In this document: positions 25,693 to 36,840 of the stretch, one piece after another
Layout: the number at the start of each line of letters is the position of its first letter
How positions within the stretch are numbered: position 1 is the first letter of the stretch
Origin: Streptomyces sp. SAJ15
Lineage (GTDB): Bacteria; Actinomycetota; Actinomycetes; Streptomycetales; Streptomycetaceae
Length of the DNA: 64,000 nt
Assembly: GCF_007595705.1 (NCBI RefSeq)
Contig: NZ_NISY01000007.1
Coordinates: 186,001-250,000, forward strand
Reading direction: 5' to 3'
Translations under genes and position numbers: made by a program
Notes under the pieces: generated by a model
What the model was told of the DNA's origin: nothing
Database searches by the model: none
What the model saw: only the letters and a program-made list of their open reading frames with translations

Positions 25693-25828
25693 GAGTGCCG
25701 CCCTCCTGCCTCCGGTGCCCCCCGTAGTCTCCCAGGACCGCCGGAGGATCCACCGGATCCGGGCCGGGGTCGCACGGCCGTCAGCACCTGCCCGGTCGTG
25801 CGTTGCGAGGTCCCGCACCCGTGCCGCG

Positions 25829-26299
25829 CTACCCGACCCCGTCTCCCCGGTCGACCGCCGCCCCTTCGGCCGGGGCGGCTCCCCCCGCCGGCTCCGGCCC
25901 GTCGGCCGCTTCCCCGAGGCCGCCGAAGCGCTCGTCGAGGACCGAGCCGAGCAGCGCGGTGACGTCCTCGCGGTCGAGTCCGGCCGCTCGGGCCCGGTCC
26001 ATCCAGGCCGCCAGCTCGACTCGCAGCGGTGAGCCGGCGGCCGCCTCGGGCCGCGCCAGCGAGCGGCGCACGAAGGTGCCGAGGCCCGGGCGCGGTTCGA
26101 CGAGGCCCTCGCGCTCCAGCTCCCGGTAGGCCTTGAGAACGGTGTTCGGGTTGATCGCGGTCGCCGCCACGACCTCCCTGGCCGTGGGCAGCCGGTCCCC
26201 CGGCTGGAGCAGGCCCAGCCGCATCGCCTGTCTGGTCTGCTGGACGATCTGCAGATACGTGGCGACGCCGCTGCGGCGGTCGATGCGGTACTCGACCAC
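25829..26299 (-). CDS. GntR-family regulator, YtrA subgroup
   Basis: 156 residues. Residues about 8-75 form a winged helix of the GntR type (ATYLQIVQQTRQAMRLGLLQ, PGDRLPTAREVVAATAINPN, TVLKAYRELEREGLVEPRPG). A short helical effector region follows (LAAWMDRARAAGLDREDVTA), then a Gly/Ala/Pro tail. Such short YtrA proteins usually repress an adjacent operon, often of ABC transporters; no transporter is present here. A CACTA-N6-TAGTG palindrome lies 15 bases upstream of its start and is probably its own operator. Confidence 0.88.
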   Translation of the reverse strand: MVEYRIDRRSGVATYLQIVQQTRQAMRLGLLQPGDRLPTAREVVAATAINPNTVLKAYRELEREGLVEPRPGLGTFVRRSLARPEAAAGSPLRVELAAWMDRARAAGLDREDVTALLGSVLDERFGGLGEAADGPEPAGGAAPAEGAAVDRGDGVG

Positions 26300-26312
26300 C
26301 CGGACCCACCTT

Positions 26313-26332
26313 TCACTAATCAGCTAGTGGAA
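26313..26332. promoter_or_regulatory. Probable GntR/YtrA operator
   Basis: TTCACTA and TAGTGGAA flank six bases (core CACTA at 26315-26319, TAGTG at 26326-26330), a perfect 5-bp palindrome extended outward with one mismatch. It sits in the promoter region of the GntR gene, where autorepressors bind. Confidence 0.6.
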
Positions 26333-26391
26333 TGATGTTGCGAGGCGATCGCTTCGGGTGTCAAGGGTCTTGACGAGGTATCAGTCGTCGC

Positions 26392-27693
26392 TCAGGGCGC
26401 CAGCCCCTCCGGCAGCGCCGCCACGCCCGGCGCCCGGGCCAGCTCCGCCCTGGCCCGCCGCAGCGTCTCGTCCGTGACCTCGAACGTCGCGCTGGCATGC
26501 AGCCCGCGGGCCCGCTTGTCCGGGTCCGGGTGCGGATTGCGGTAGAGCCGCTGGGAGAGGTCGCGCAGCCGCAGCATGAGGGGGATCGTGGTCCGCATCC
26601 AGCCGGGGTGCTCCTGGAAGGCGCGCTCCAGGGCGACGAGAAGGGTGGCGTAGCAGAGGTTGAAGTCCCGCGCCGCCTGGTACACCGCCGCGTCCCCGCG
26701 GAAGTCGGCCACCCTCGCCCGCGGGTCGATCGCGTAGGCGGCGCTCCAGTCGACCGGAAGGGTGGGGCCGCTCGGGCTGGACCTCGGGGTGTCGTGCGGT
26801 CCGTAGCGGCGCTGCCACAGGATCTCGTTGAAGCGGAAGTAGTGGGCGGGCTGACGGGTCTCGCCGAAGAGTCGGTCGTCGGTGTTCCAGATGGTGTGCG
26901 CTACGCCTTCGCCCTGGTGGGAGATGGACGTGATGGCCTTCAGGGCCGTCTCCAGGTCGTCGACCTGGAAGATCTCGCCGCCGGAGTTGTAGAAGTCCTG
27001 GGGCCCGACCTGGCGCTCCGCCGCGCCGGTGAAGACCTTCGCCTCCCCCAGCTTGTCGACCAGGTCCGTCAGGCCCTTGCGGATGGTCGCGTAGAACTGG
27101 CCGACGGAGGTCCAGCCGGACCCGGTGGAGCCACCGGAGCCCGCGCGGGGCGGTTCGGCGACGTACTGGGGCCGCTCGATGAAGAGGAAGGTGAGCAGCG
27201 CCCAGGGCGAGAAGTGCCACAGCGCGACGGGGACGTCGTCCCTGGCGTAGGGCAACCTGGCCGGATAGTTCCCGATGAAGCTCGAACCGGCCACCTTCGG
27301 GGTGCCGCCGACCGCGTTGAGCAGGTTGCCCACCAGCGCCATGTGGAGCATCTCCTCCAACACCACGCCGCGGATGGCGAAGTGGGCCTCCCGGTTGGCG
27401 CCGGGCGCCAGGGTGTACATCGCGGTCATGTACGGCGGGATGGTCAGGTGTTCCAGGGTCAGCGCGGCCTGGAGGAAGTGCCGTAGCTCGGCCAGGGTCT
27501 CCGGCACCTTGTAGGGCGGCTCCTCCAGTCGGAAGAGCGCGCTCGCGGGGCCCGCCGCGTCCAGGTCGAGGTCGGCGAACTCCGAGGGGGGTTCGGGGGT
27601 GAAGGGGGCGGTGTCGGTGGGGACGGGGTCGGGGAGGGCTGGGTCGGTGGGGGCTGGGTCGGCGAGGGCGGGGTCGACGGGGGGCTCGGTCAC
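26392..27693 (-). CDS. Ferritin-like diiron-type protein (VioB/RebD iminophenyl-pyruvate dimer synthase domain)
   Basis: 433 residues. After a 55-residue Pro/Asp/Thr tail of repeated DPALPDP-type units comes a ferritin-like helical domain: LRHFLQAALTLEHLTIPPYM (Glu-x-x-His), then GVVLEEMLHMALVGNLLNAV (Glu-Glu-x-x-His), which together supply diiron-type ligands. The rest resembles the ferritin-like domain that VioB and RebD share (PF12902 from memory). In those enzymes the domain couples indole-pyruvate imines; here no partner of that pathway is present. GTG start overlaps the GMC oxidoreductase stop (GTGA). Third gene of the operon. Confidence 0.8.
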   Translation of the reverse strand: MTEPPVDPALADPAPTDPALPDPVPTDTAPFTPEPPSEFADLDLDAAGPASALFRLEEPPYKVPETLAELRHFLQAALTLEHLTIPPYMTAMYTLAPGANREAHFAIRGVVLEEMLHMALVGNLLNAVGGTPKVAGSSFIGNYPARLPYARDDVPVALWHFSPWALLTFLFIERPQYVAEPPRAGSGGSTGSGWTSVGQFYATIRKGLTDLVDKLGEAKVFTGAAERQVGPQDFYNSGGEIFQVDDLETALKAITSISHQGEGVAHTIWNTDDRLFGETRQPAHYFRFNEILWQRRYGPHDTPRSSPSGPTLPVDWSAAYAIDPRARVADFRGDAAVYQAARDFNLCYATLLVALERAFQEHPGWMRTTIPLMLRLRDLSQRLYRNPHPDPDKRARGLHASATFEVTDETLRRARAELARAPGVAALPEGLAP

Positions 27694-29609
27694 GGTCCCG
27701 CCTCCCTGGCGACCGGCTGCTCCCGACCCGCCGCACCGGCGGCGGAGAGCCTGACGGGACGGTGCATCGCGCTGAGGTCGCGATGGATGGCCTCGGCGCT
27801 GCGCAGCGCCAGCGCGGCCATGGTGATCGAGGGGTTGGAGGTGCCGATGGAGGGCATGCTGCCGCAGCCGACGGCGTACAGGTTGGGGTGGTCCCAGCAG
27901 CGCTGCCACTCGTCGACCACCGAGGAGCCGGGGTCGCCTCCCATGACATGGGTCCCGGCCCCGTGGCCCGCGCCGTGGAAGCTGAACTCGTGCTCCCCGT
28001 AGCGGAAGTAGCCGGGCTGGAAGGGCCCGGGCTTGTGCGAGGTGTGGTCCGTCGCGCCCAGCATCCCGAAGATCTTCCTTGCGAGCGCGGAGGCGGAGAC
28101 CATGCTCTCCTTGATGTGGTCGGACAGGTCGTAGGTGAGGACGGGGCGCGGATCGCCGAGCCGGTCGCGGATCCCGGGGTCGATGGTGACGCGGTTGGAC
28201 GGGTCGGCGCTCTGCTCGATCTCGAACTGCAGGGCGACCTGACGGCCGATCCGGTCCCCCAGGGCGACCCGCAGCTCCCTGCCGAACAGGCCCTTCCCGC
28301 CGGGCACCGGGCCCTCGCGCAACAGCCGGGCGACGTCGCTGCCGGGCGATCCGGCCGCCCAGCTCCAACCCCAGTTGGAGATGACGGCCCGGAAGGGGGC
28401 GCGCTTCCGGCGCGCCGCGCCGAAGCGGAAGCACTCCAGCGCGGAGGTGGAGCCGGGGCCTCGGAACGGCCCGACCTGCCGGCGCATGAGCGCCCAGGTG
28501 AGCAGCACCGGGTGGTCCATGAGGTTGCGACCGACCTGGTCGCTGCTGTTGGCCAGCCCGGAGGCGAGCAGCAGCCGGGCGTTCTCGATGGCGTGGGCGG
28601 CCAGCACCACCAGGTCCGCCTCGGCGGTGCGGGGCTCGGCGACCGGCGCCGCCGGGTCGTCGTACGCCTGGTACCGCACGCCCAGGATGCGGCCGCCCGT
28701 GCCCGACAGCACCCGGCTGACCACCGCCCGGGTGACGAGGGTGACGGTGCGGCCGAACCGTGCCTGGGTCTTGAGCGGGTTGTACTTCGCGTGCACGGGA
28801 CAGATGGGTGTGCAGCTGGCGTTGCCGACGCAGCGCTCGCCGTAGTTGGGCAGGCCGGGTGACTCGGCCGGCCGGTATCCCCTGCCGCCGTCGTAGGAGG
28901 GGTTGGGGGTGCTGTTGCGGCCGTGTGGCGTGGTGACGACCTTCATGGTGAAGTCGGTGCCGCCGGCGACCGGGTCCTCGACGGTCCTGCCGTCCAGCCC
29001 TGCGGCGAAGCACCGGTCGACGTAGCTCCGCGGGATCTTCTCCATGGGGAAGACGTAGTCCGCGCCCACGGGGATGTTCGCCGCGTTCTGCTCGTCGGCG
29101 TCGCCGGCCACGCCGATGGCCCGCTCGGCCGCCTCGTAGTACGGACGCAGGGTGTCGTAGTCGATCGGCCAGTCGCGGCCGTATCCGTAGCGGGTCCGGG
29201 TGGCGAAGTCCTCGGGCAGCATCCGGGGGGTGAGCCCCAGCCAGTGCATGCCGGCGCCGCCGGATGCGCGGAGGTAGTCGCTGCCGTACGGAAGCGGCCC
29301 GTTCTGGACGAAGTAGCCGGTGGCGCGGTAGCCGCCGTGAGGGAGCCCTTCCAGGTGGAGGACGTCGGGCGAGGGCGCGGCCGCGTTGGGACGGTAGGGC
29401 GCGTTGGGCACCTTGGCGACCGCGCCGTGGAAGGTGTCCATCGCGTCGAGGTGGCCCTGCCAGGTGGCGAGGGTGCCGGTGCCGGCCTCCAGGAGCAGCA
29501 CCCGCCAGCCGTGGTCGCCCAGCTCCTTGGCGACCAGGCTGCCCGCCATGCCGCCACCGACGATGATCACGTCATGGCGGTGCCGGTCGGGTTGGGGTCG
29601 GAAGATCAT
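27690..29609 (-). CDS. GMC-family FAD oxidoreductase (gluconate/sorbitol dehydrogenase-like)
   Basis: 639 residues. N-terminal FAD Rossmann motif DVIIVGGGMAGSLVAKELG with VLLLEAG, ASGGAGMHWLGLTPRM (GMC motif 1-like), a Cys-rich segment CVGNASCTPICPVHAKYNP typical of the gluconate-2-dehydrogenase branch, VVLAAHAIENARLLLASG, and the C-terminal active-site region with GAGHGAGTHVMGGDP and NPSITMAALALRSAEAI. It probably oxidises an alcohol or sugar alcohol and may pass electrons onward, not to O2. The ATG overlaps the stop of the small-subunit gene (ATGA). No Tat signal is present in it or in its small subunit, unlike most membrane-bound relatives. Confidence 0.9.
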   Translation of the reverse strand: MIFRPQPDRHRHDVIIVGGGMAGSLVAKELGDHGWRVLLLEAGTGTLATWQGHLDAMDTFHGAVAKVPNAPYRPNAAAPSPDVLHLEGLPHGGYRATGYFVQNGPLPYGSDYLRASGGAGMHWLGLTPRMLPEDFATRTRYGYGRDWPIDYDTLRPYYEAAERAIGVAGDADEQNAANIPVGADYVFPMEKIPRSYVDRCFAAGLDGRTVEDPVAGGTDFTMKVVTTPHGRNSTPNPSYDGGRGYRPAESPGLPNYGERCVGNASCTPICPVHAKYNPLKTQARFGRTVTLVTRAVVSRVLSGTGGRILGVRYQAYDDPAAPVAEPRTAEADLVVLAAHAIENARLLLASGLANSSDQVGRNLMDHPVLLTWALMRRQVGPFRGPGSTSALECFRFGAARRKRAPFRAVISNWGWSWAAGSPGSDVARLLREGPVPGGKGLFGRELRVALGDRIGRQVALQFEIEQSADPSNRVTIDPGIRDRLGDPRPVLTYDLSDHIKESMVSASALARKIFGMLGATDHTSHKPGPFQPGYFRYGEHEFSFHGAGHGAGTHVMGGDPGSSVVDEWQRCWDHPNLYAVGCGSMPSIGTSNPSITMAALALRSAEAIHRDLSAMHRPVRLSAAGAAGREQPVAREAGP

Positions 29610-30127
29610 GTCGCGCCTCCGTCCGGTGGCCGGGCCGCCGCCGGGGACGGGCTCGGGTCGTCGGGCGCGGGGGCTTCCAGGTGGGGCGGGTCGGCCCAGG
29701 TGCCGAAGCCCGGCGGCTTGGCGCCCGGCGGGTGGCCGCCGAAGGTGCGCCAGACGAGGCCCTCGGTGTACGCCTGCGGGGAGACGACGAACTCCACGTT
29801 CGCCACCTCGCGCTCCAGGGCGGCGTGGACGCTCCGGGGCAGTCGGGGCCAGGAGCCCAGGTACCACAGGTAGGTGATGGCGCGGGCGATCTCGCGGCAG
29901 GTCTCGTCCTCGATCCGCGCGGGGTCCCGGCCCGCGTCGACGAGAGCGCGGACGAAGCGGTCGAAGTGCGGGCGGCCGACCTGGGCGAGCACGGTGTCCA
30001 GGTACGGGCGCGCCATGCCGGTGGCGTGCAGGTCGAAGGGGCGGAATCCGGTGAGGTGGGCGGAGATCCGGACGAAACCCTCGGCGTCGGCGGATGCTTC
30101 CGGAGGGACGACGGCTGCGTTGCTCAT
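29606..30127 (-). CDS. FAD-SLDH-like small subunit of a GMC dehydrogenase
   Basis: 173 residues resembling the small subunit that accompanies membrane-bound FAD sorbitol/gluconate dehydrogenases. Visible: FVRISAHLTGFRPFDLHATG, the helical core ARIEDETCREIARAITYLW, WYLGSWPRLP, and the end SPQAYTEGLVWRTFGGHPPG. A 30-residue Pro/Asp tail follows. In relatives this subunit stabilises and exports the catalytic GMC subunit; the usual Tat leader is missing here. First gene of the operon, separated by 226 bases and a terminator from gltD. No clear ribosome binding site (GGAG is only one base from the ATG), so the start may be leaderless. Confidence 0.75.
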   Translation of the reverse strand: MSNAAVVPPEASADAEGFVRISAHLTGFRPFDLHATGMARPYLDTVLAQVGRPHFDRFVRALVDAGRDPARIEDETCREIARAITYLWYLGSWPRLPRSVHAALEREVANVEFVVSPQAYTEGLVWRTFGGHPPGAKPPGFGTWADPPHLEAPAPDDPSPSPAAARPPDGGAT

Positions 30128-30207
30128 ACTCCGCGACGATACATAACTCTCCGTGATCGCATGGGGAGGGAGCTGCGCCTGTGGATAACCGGGGCGGAGA
30201 ACAACAC

Positions 30208-30248
30208 GCGGCGCCCGCCCTCTGGTCGGGGATGAGGGCGGGCGCCGC
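30208..30248 (-). terminator. Terminator of the gltBD operon
   Basis: Perfect 15-bp arms: GCGGCGCCCGCCCTC (30208-30222) and its complement at 30234-30248, 11-base loop, about 105 bases beyond the gltD stop. Confidence 0.85.
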
Positions 30249-30353
30249 GCTTCCTCTCCGTACGACGCTGTACGGCGGAGTCTGTACGGCCGGTACGGCC
30301 GGTGGGCCGGTTCGGTCGGGTGCGGACCGGCGGGACGGTGCCGGTCCGCGGGG

Positions 30354-31806
<1,453 letters not shown>

Positions 31807-31814
<8 letters not shown>

Positions 31815-34800
31815 GAGTCGCCGCCTCCATCATCTTCTCGGTGGTCTCCTGCTCGGAGAGACCGGCGAGCTCAGCGGCGTCCTTGGCGGCGAGCACTGCC
31901 TTGTACGTGGTCGGGATGATCTTGCTGAAGCGGTCCGCGTTGACGGACCAGTCGGCGAGCAGCTTCTCGGCGACCGTCGAGCCGGTCTCCTCGTGGTGGC
32001 GACGCACGACGTCGTGCAGCCACTGCTTGTCGGCGGCCGACGGGGCCTCGATCGCCCCCAGGTTGCCGGAGTTGACGTTGTCCCGGTCGAGGTCGACGAC
32101 GTACGCGACGCCGCCGGACATGCCGGCCGCGAAGTTGCGGCCCGTCTCGCCGAGGACGACCGCCGTACCGCCGGTCATGTACTCGCAGCCGTGGTCGCCC
32201 ACACCCTCCGAGACGACCAGCGCGCCGGAGTTGCGGACGCAGAACCGCTCGCCGACCCGGCCGCGCAGGAACATCTCGCCGCCGGTGGCGCCGTAGGCGA
32301 GGGTGTTGCCGGCGATGGTGGAGTACTCGGCGAGGTGGTCGGCACCCCGGTCCGGGCGGACGATCACGCGGCCGCCGGAGAGGCCCTTGCCGACGTAGTC
32401 GTTGGCGTCGCCCTCCAGTCGCAGGGTGATGCCGCGCGGCACGAAGGCGCCGAAGGACTGGCCCGCGGAGCCGGTGAAGGTGATGTCGATGGTGTCGTCC
32501 GGCAGCCCGGCGCCGCCGAACCGCCTGGTCACCTCGTGGCCGAGCATGGTGCCGACGGTGCGGTTGATGTTGCGGATGGCGACCTGCGCGCGGACCGGCT
32601 GGGCGGCCTCGGCGCTCTCCGCGCTCAGCGCGTCCGCCGCCAGTTCGATCAGCTCGTTGTCGAGCGCCTTCTCCAGGCCGTGGTCCTGGGTGGTGATCTG
32701 GTGGCGGACGGCGCCCTCGGGCAGCGCGGGGACGTGCAGCAGCGGGGCCAGGTCCAGGCCCTGCGCCTTCCAGTGGTCGACGGCGCGGGAGACGTCGAGC
32801 AGCTCGGCGTGGCCGACTGCCTCCTGGAGGGTGCGGAAGCCCAGCTCGGCCAGGAGCTCGCGGACCTCCTCGGCGATGAACTCGAAGAAGTTCACCACGA
32901 ACTCGGCCTTGCCGCTGAACCGCTCGCGCAGCACCGGGTTCTGCGTGGCGATGCCGACCGGGCAGGTGTCCAGGTGGCAGACGCGCATCATCACGCAGCC
33001 GGAGACCACCAGCGGGGCGGTGGCGAAGCCGAACTCCTCGGCGCCGAGCAGCGCCGCGATCACCACGTCGCGACCGGTCTTCAGCTGGCCGTCGGTCTGC
33101 ACCACGATGCGGTCGCGCAGGCCGTTGAGGAGCAGCGTCTGCTGGGTCTCGGCGAGGCCGAGCTCCCAGGGACCGCCGGCGTGCTTGAGCGAGGTGAGCG
33201 GCGAGGCGCCCGTGCCGCCGTCGTGGCCGGAGATGAGCACGACGTCCGCGTGGGCCTTGGAGACGCCCGCGGCCACGGTCCCGACGCCGACCTCGGACAC
33301 CAGCTTCACATGGATGCGGGCGGCCGGGTTGGCGTTCTTCAGGTCGTGGATCAGCTGGGCGAGATCCTCGATGGAGTAGATGTCGTGGTGCGGCGGCGGG
33401 GAGATCAGACCGACGCCGGGCGTCGAGTGACGGGTCTTCGCCACCCACGGGTAGACCTTGTGGCCGGGCAGCTGGCCGCCCTCGCCGGGCTTGGCGCCCT
33501 GCGCCATCTTGATCTGGATGTCATCGGCGTTGACCAGGTATTCGCTGGTCACACCGAAGCGGCCGGACGCGACCTGCTTGATGGAGGACCGGCGGGCCGG
33601 GTCGTACAGCCGCTCCGGGTCCTCGCCGCCCTCGCCGGTGTTGGACTTGCCGCCCAGCTGGTTCATGGCGATGGCGAGGGTCTCGTGCGCCTCCTTGGAG
33701 ATGGAGCCGTACGACATGGCGCCGGTGGAGAAGCGCTTGACGATCTCGGAGACCGGCTCGACCTCCTCCAGGGGGATCGACGGCCGGTCCGTGGCGAGGC
33801 CGAAGAGGCCGCGCAGCGTCATCAGCCGCTCGGACTGCTCGTTCACGCGCTCGGTGTACTTCTTGAAGATGTCGTACCGGCGGGCGCGGGTGGAGTGCTG
33901 GAGCCGGAAGACCGTGTCCGGGTCGAAGAGGTGCGGCTCGCCCTCGCGCCGCCACTGGTACTCGCCGCCGATCTCCAGCGCCCGGTGGGCGGAGGGGATG
34001 CCGGAGGGCGGGTACGCCTTGGCGTGCCGGGCGGCGACCTCGGCGGCGACGACGTCCAGGCCGGCGCCGCCGATCTTGGTGGCGGTGCCGTGGAAGTAGC
34101 TGTCGACGAAGCCCTCGTCCAGGCCGATGGCCTCGAAGACCTGCGCGCCGCGGTAGGAGGCCACGGTGGAGATGCCCATCTTGGACATCACCTTCAGCAC
34201 GCCCTTGCCGAGCGCCTTGATGAGGTTCCTGATGGCCTGCTCGGGCTCCAGGTCGGAGAGGAAGGTGCCCGCGCGCAGCAGGTCCTCCACCGACTCCATC
34301 GCCAGGTAGGGGTTGACGGCCGCGGCGCCGTAGCCGATGAGCAGCGCGACGTGGTGCACCTCGCGCACGTCGCCCGCCTCGACGAGCAGCCCGACATGCG
34401 TGCGCTGCTTGGTGCGGATCAGGTGGTGGTGGACCGCGGAGGTGAGCAGCAGCGAGGGGATCGGGGCGTGCTCGGCGTCGGAGTGCCGGTCGGAGAGCAC
34501 GATGAGCCGGGCGCCGTTCTCGATGGCGGCGTCCGCCTCGGCGCAGATCTCGGCCAGTCGCGCGGCCAGCGCGTCGCCGCCCCCGGCGACCCGGTACAGG
34601 CCGGAGAGGGTGGCGGCCTTCAGGCCGGGCAGGTCGCCGTCGGCGTTGATGTGGATGAGCTTGGCCAGCTCGTCGTTGTCGATCACCGGGAAGGGCAGCG
34701 TGACGCTGCGGCAGGAGGCCGGCGTCGGGTCGAGCAGATTGCCCTGCGGGCCCAGCGAGGAGATCAGCGAGGTGACCAGCTCCTCGCGGATGGCGTCCAG

Positions 34801-36363
34801 CGGCGGGTTGGTGACCTGCGCGAACAGCTGGGTGAAGTAGTCGAACAGCAGCCGCGGCCGCTCGGAGAGGGCGGCGATGGGCGAGTCGGTGCCCATGGAG
34901 CCGATCGGCTCGGCGCCGGTCCTGGCCATCGGGGCGAGCAGGACGCGCAGCTCCTCCTCGGTGTAGCCGAAGGTCTGCTGACGACGGGTCACCGAGGCGT
35001 GCGTGTGCACAATGTGCTCACGCTCCGGGAGGTCGGCGAGCTCGATCAGCCCGGACTCCAGCCAGTCGCCGTACGGCTTCTCGGCGGCCAGCGCGGACTT
35101 GATCTCGTCGTCCTCGATGATGCGGCGCTCGGCGGTGTCGACCAGGAACATCCTGCCGGGCTGCAGCCGTCCCTTGCGGACCACCCGGGCCGGGTCGATC
35201 TCCAGCACGCCGACCTCGGAGGAGAGCACCACGAGGCCCTCGTCGGTGACCCAGTAGCGGCCGGGCCGCAGGCCGTTGCGGTCCAGGACCGCGCCGACCT
35301 GGGTGCCGTCGGTGAAGGTGACGCAGGCCGGGCCGTCCCAGGGCTCCATCATCGTGGAGTGGTACTGGTAGAAGGCGCGCCGGGCCGGGTCCATGGAGGC
35401 GTGGTTCTCCCATGCCTCGGGGACCATCATCAGCACGCTGTGCGGCAGCGAGCGGCCGCCGAGGTGGAGCAGCTCCAGGACCTCGTCGAAGGTGGCCGAG
35501 TCGGAGGCGTCCGGGGTGCAGATCGGGAAGATCCGCTCCAGGTCCTTGTCGCCGAACACCTCGCTGGCCAGCTGGGATTCCCGGGCGCGCATCCAGTTGC
35601 GGTTGCCCTTGACGGTGTTGATCTCACCGTTGTGCGCCACGAAGCGGTACGGGTGGGCCAGCGGCCAGCTCGGGAAGGTGTTGGTGGAGAACCGGGAGTG
35701 GACCAGGGCGATGGCGGAGGCGAAGCGCCGGTCGGACAGGTCGGGGAAGAAGGGCTCCAGCTGACCGGTGGTGAGCATGCCCTTGTAGACCAGGGTCCGC
35801 GCGGAGAGCGAGGGGAAGTACACACCCGCCTCCCGCTCGGCGCGCTTGCGCAGCACGAACGCCTTGCGGTCCAGCACCAGTCCGGTGCTCTCGCCGTCCG
35901 CCACGAAGAGCTGGGCGAAGGCGGGCATGGTGGCGCGGGCGCCGTTGCCGAGCAGGTCGGGACAGACCGGGACCTCGCGCCATCCCAGGACGGTCAGCTC
36001 CTCCTCGGCGGCGAGCTCCTCGATGCGCTCGACGGCCTCGGCGCGCTCCTGCTCGCCCTCGGGCAGGAAGGCGGTGCCCACGGCGTAGCCGCCGGCCTCG
36101 GGGAGGTCGAATCCGGCCACCTCGCGCAGGAACGCGTCCGGGACCTGCACCAGGATGCCCGCGCCGTCGCCCGAGTCGGGCTCGGAGCCGGTGGCGCCGC
36201 GGTGCTCCAGGTTCCGCAGCACCGTGAGGGCCTGCTCGACCAGCGTGTGGTCCGCCGTCCCGGTCAGCGTGGCCACGAAGCCCACGCCGCAGGCGTCGTG
36301 CTCGTTGCGCGGGTCGTAGAGCCCCTGTCGGGCGGGGTAGGACGCAGAGGACGCGGCTCGCAT
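31807..36363 (-). CDS. gltB: Glutamate synthase large subunit
   Basis: 1518-residue alpha subunit that makes two glutamates from glutamine and 2-oxoglutarate. N-terminal class II amidotransferase with catalytic Cys 25 (EHDACGVGF), implying removal of a 24-residue propeptide. The FMN/2-oxoglutarate synthase domain contains GEGGEDPERL and ISGHDGGTGASPL, the 3Fe-4S Cys run is CHLDTCPVGIATQNP, and the C-terminal Gly-x-x-Gly beta-helix has GGTAVVLGETGRNFAAGMSG. The ATG at 36363 is chosen because GGGAGA precedes it; an in-frame ATG at 36384 lacks a site. Upstream lie a 14-bp palindrome and a GlnR-like box. Confidence 0.97.
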
Positions 36364-36482
36364 CGGCTCTCCCGTCGTCGTCATGGCAGTGAATGCCGAG
36401 GGACGACGTTGGCCCTCCGCTAAATTTTCGTGCAGGTTACATGATGGCCCGGTTCTCGGGAAGCGGACCCACCATTTCAGTA

Positions 36483-36496
36483 TGCGGACATCCGCA
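36483..36496. promoter_or_regulatory. 14-bp palindrome upstream of gltB
   Basis: TGCGGACATCCGCA: 6-bp arms with a 2-base centre, 120 bases before the gltB ATG, in the likely promoter region. Regulator unknown. Confidence 0.4.
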
Positions 36497-36590
36497 CGAG
36501 GGTCGATCGGGGGGCGGGGAGCGGAACGGCCACCGCCGACATGGACGAAACGGGCGACATTGCCCGCGCGTCCCGGTGTTATGCCCTCCG

Positions 36591-36628
36591 GTAAACGGCG
36601 TGAAACCGATGAGTTACGCCGGTGACGC
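36591..36628 (+). promoter_or_regulatory. Putative GlnR box upstream of gltBD
   Basis: Four 5-base blocks in exact 11-base register, each separated by 6 bases: GTAAA, GAAAC, GTTAC, GACGC. The Streptomyces GlnR consensus is gTnAc-n6-GaAAc repeated twice; blocks 2 and 3 match fully, block 1 at four of five positions, block 4 at three. GlnR controls nitrogen assimilation, and GltBD is a central nitrogen enzyme. The element lies about 230 bases before the gltB start on the opposite strand relative to gltB. Confidence 0.5.
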
Positions 36629-36840
36629 CGAGTGACGGGCGACGAGTCGGACGGCTCGGGGGCCACCGGACGTCCGCCAGGGCGCGGCGGCCACACGGGC
36701 GTCGACGGGGGTACGGCCGACGGCCGGGGTCGCGAGCCGATCGGGTCGGGTGGGCACCGGTCGGCACGGTCCGCGGAACCTCGAAGGAGAGGTGCGACGA
36801 GCGGGCCGGGGTGCGGCGCGGCTCGTCGCGGTGTCGACGG

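Larger units (their letters stand above)
36364..36840. other. Intergenic region, gltB upstream / VIT downstream
   Basis: 477 bases without a convincing gene. It should hold the gltBD promoter and leader. Two ordered elements are seen, a perfect 14-bp palindrome (36483-36496) and a GlnR-like four-block element (36591-36628). It is less GC-rich near gltB (TAAATTTTCG at about 36421). Open frames here lack coding character. Confidence 0.6.

Noticed and set aside
18557..30127. Genomic island with mobile-element borders
   Set aside because: Gene content looks accessory, but no integrase, transposase, direct-repeat borders or tRNA attachment site was seen at its edges; codon bias matches the flanks.
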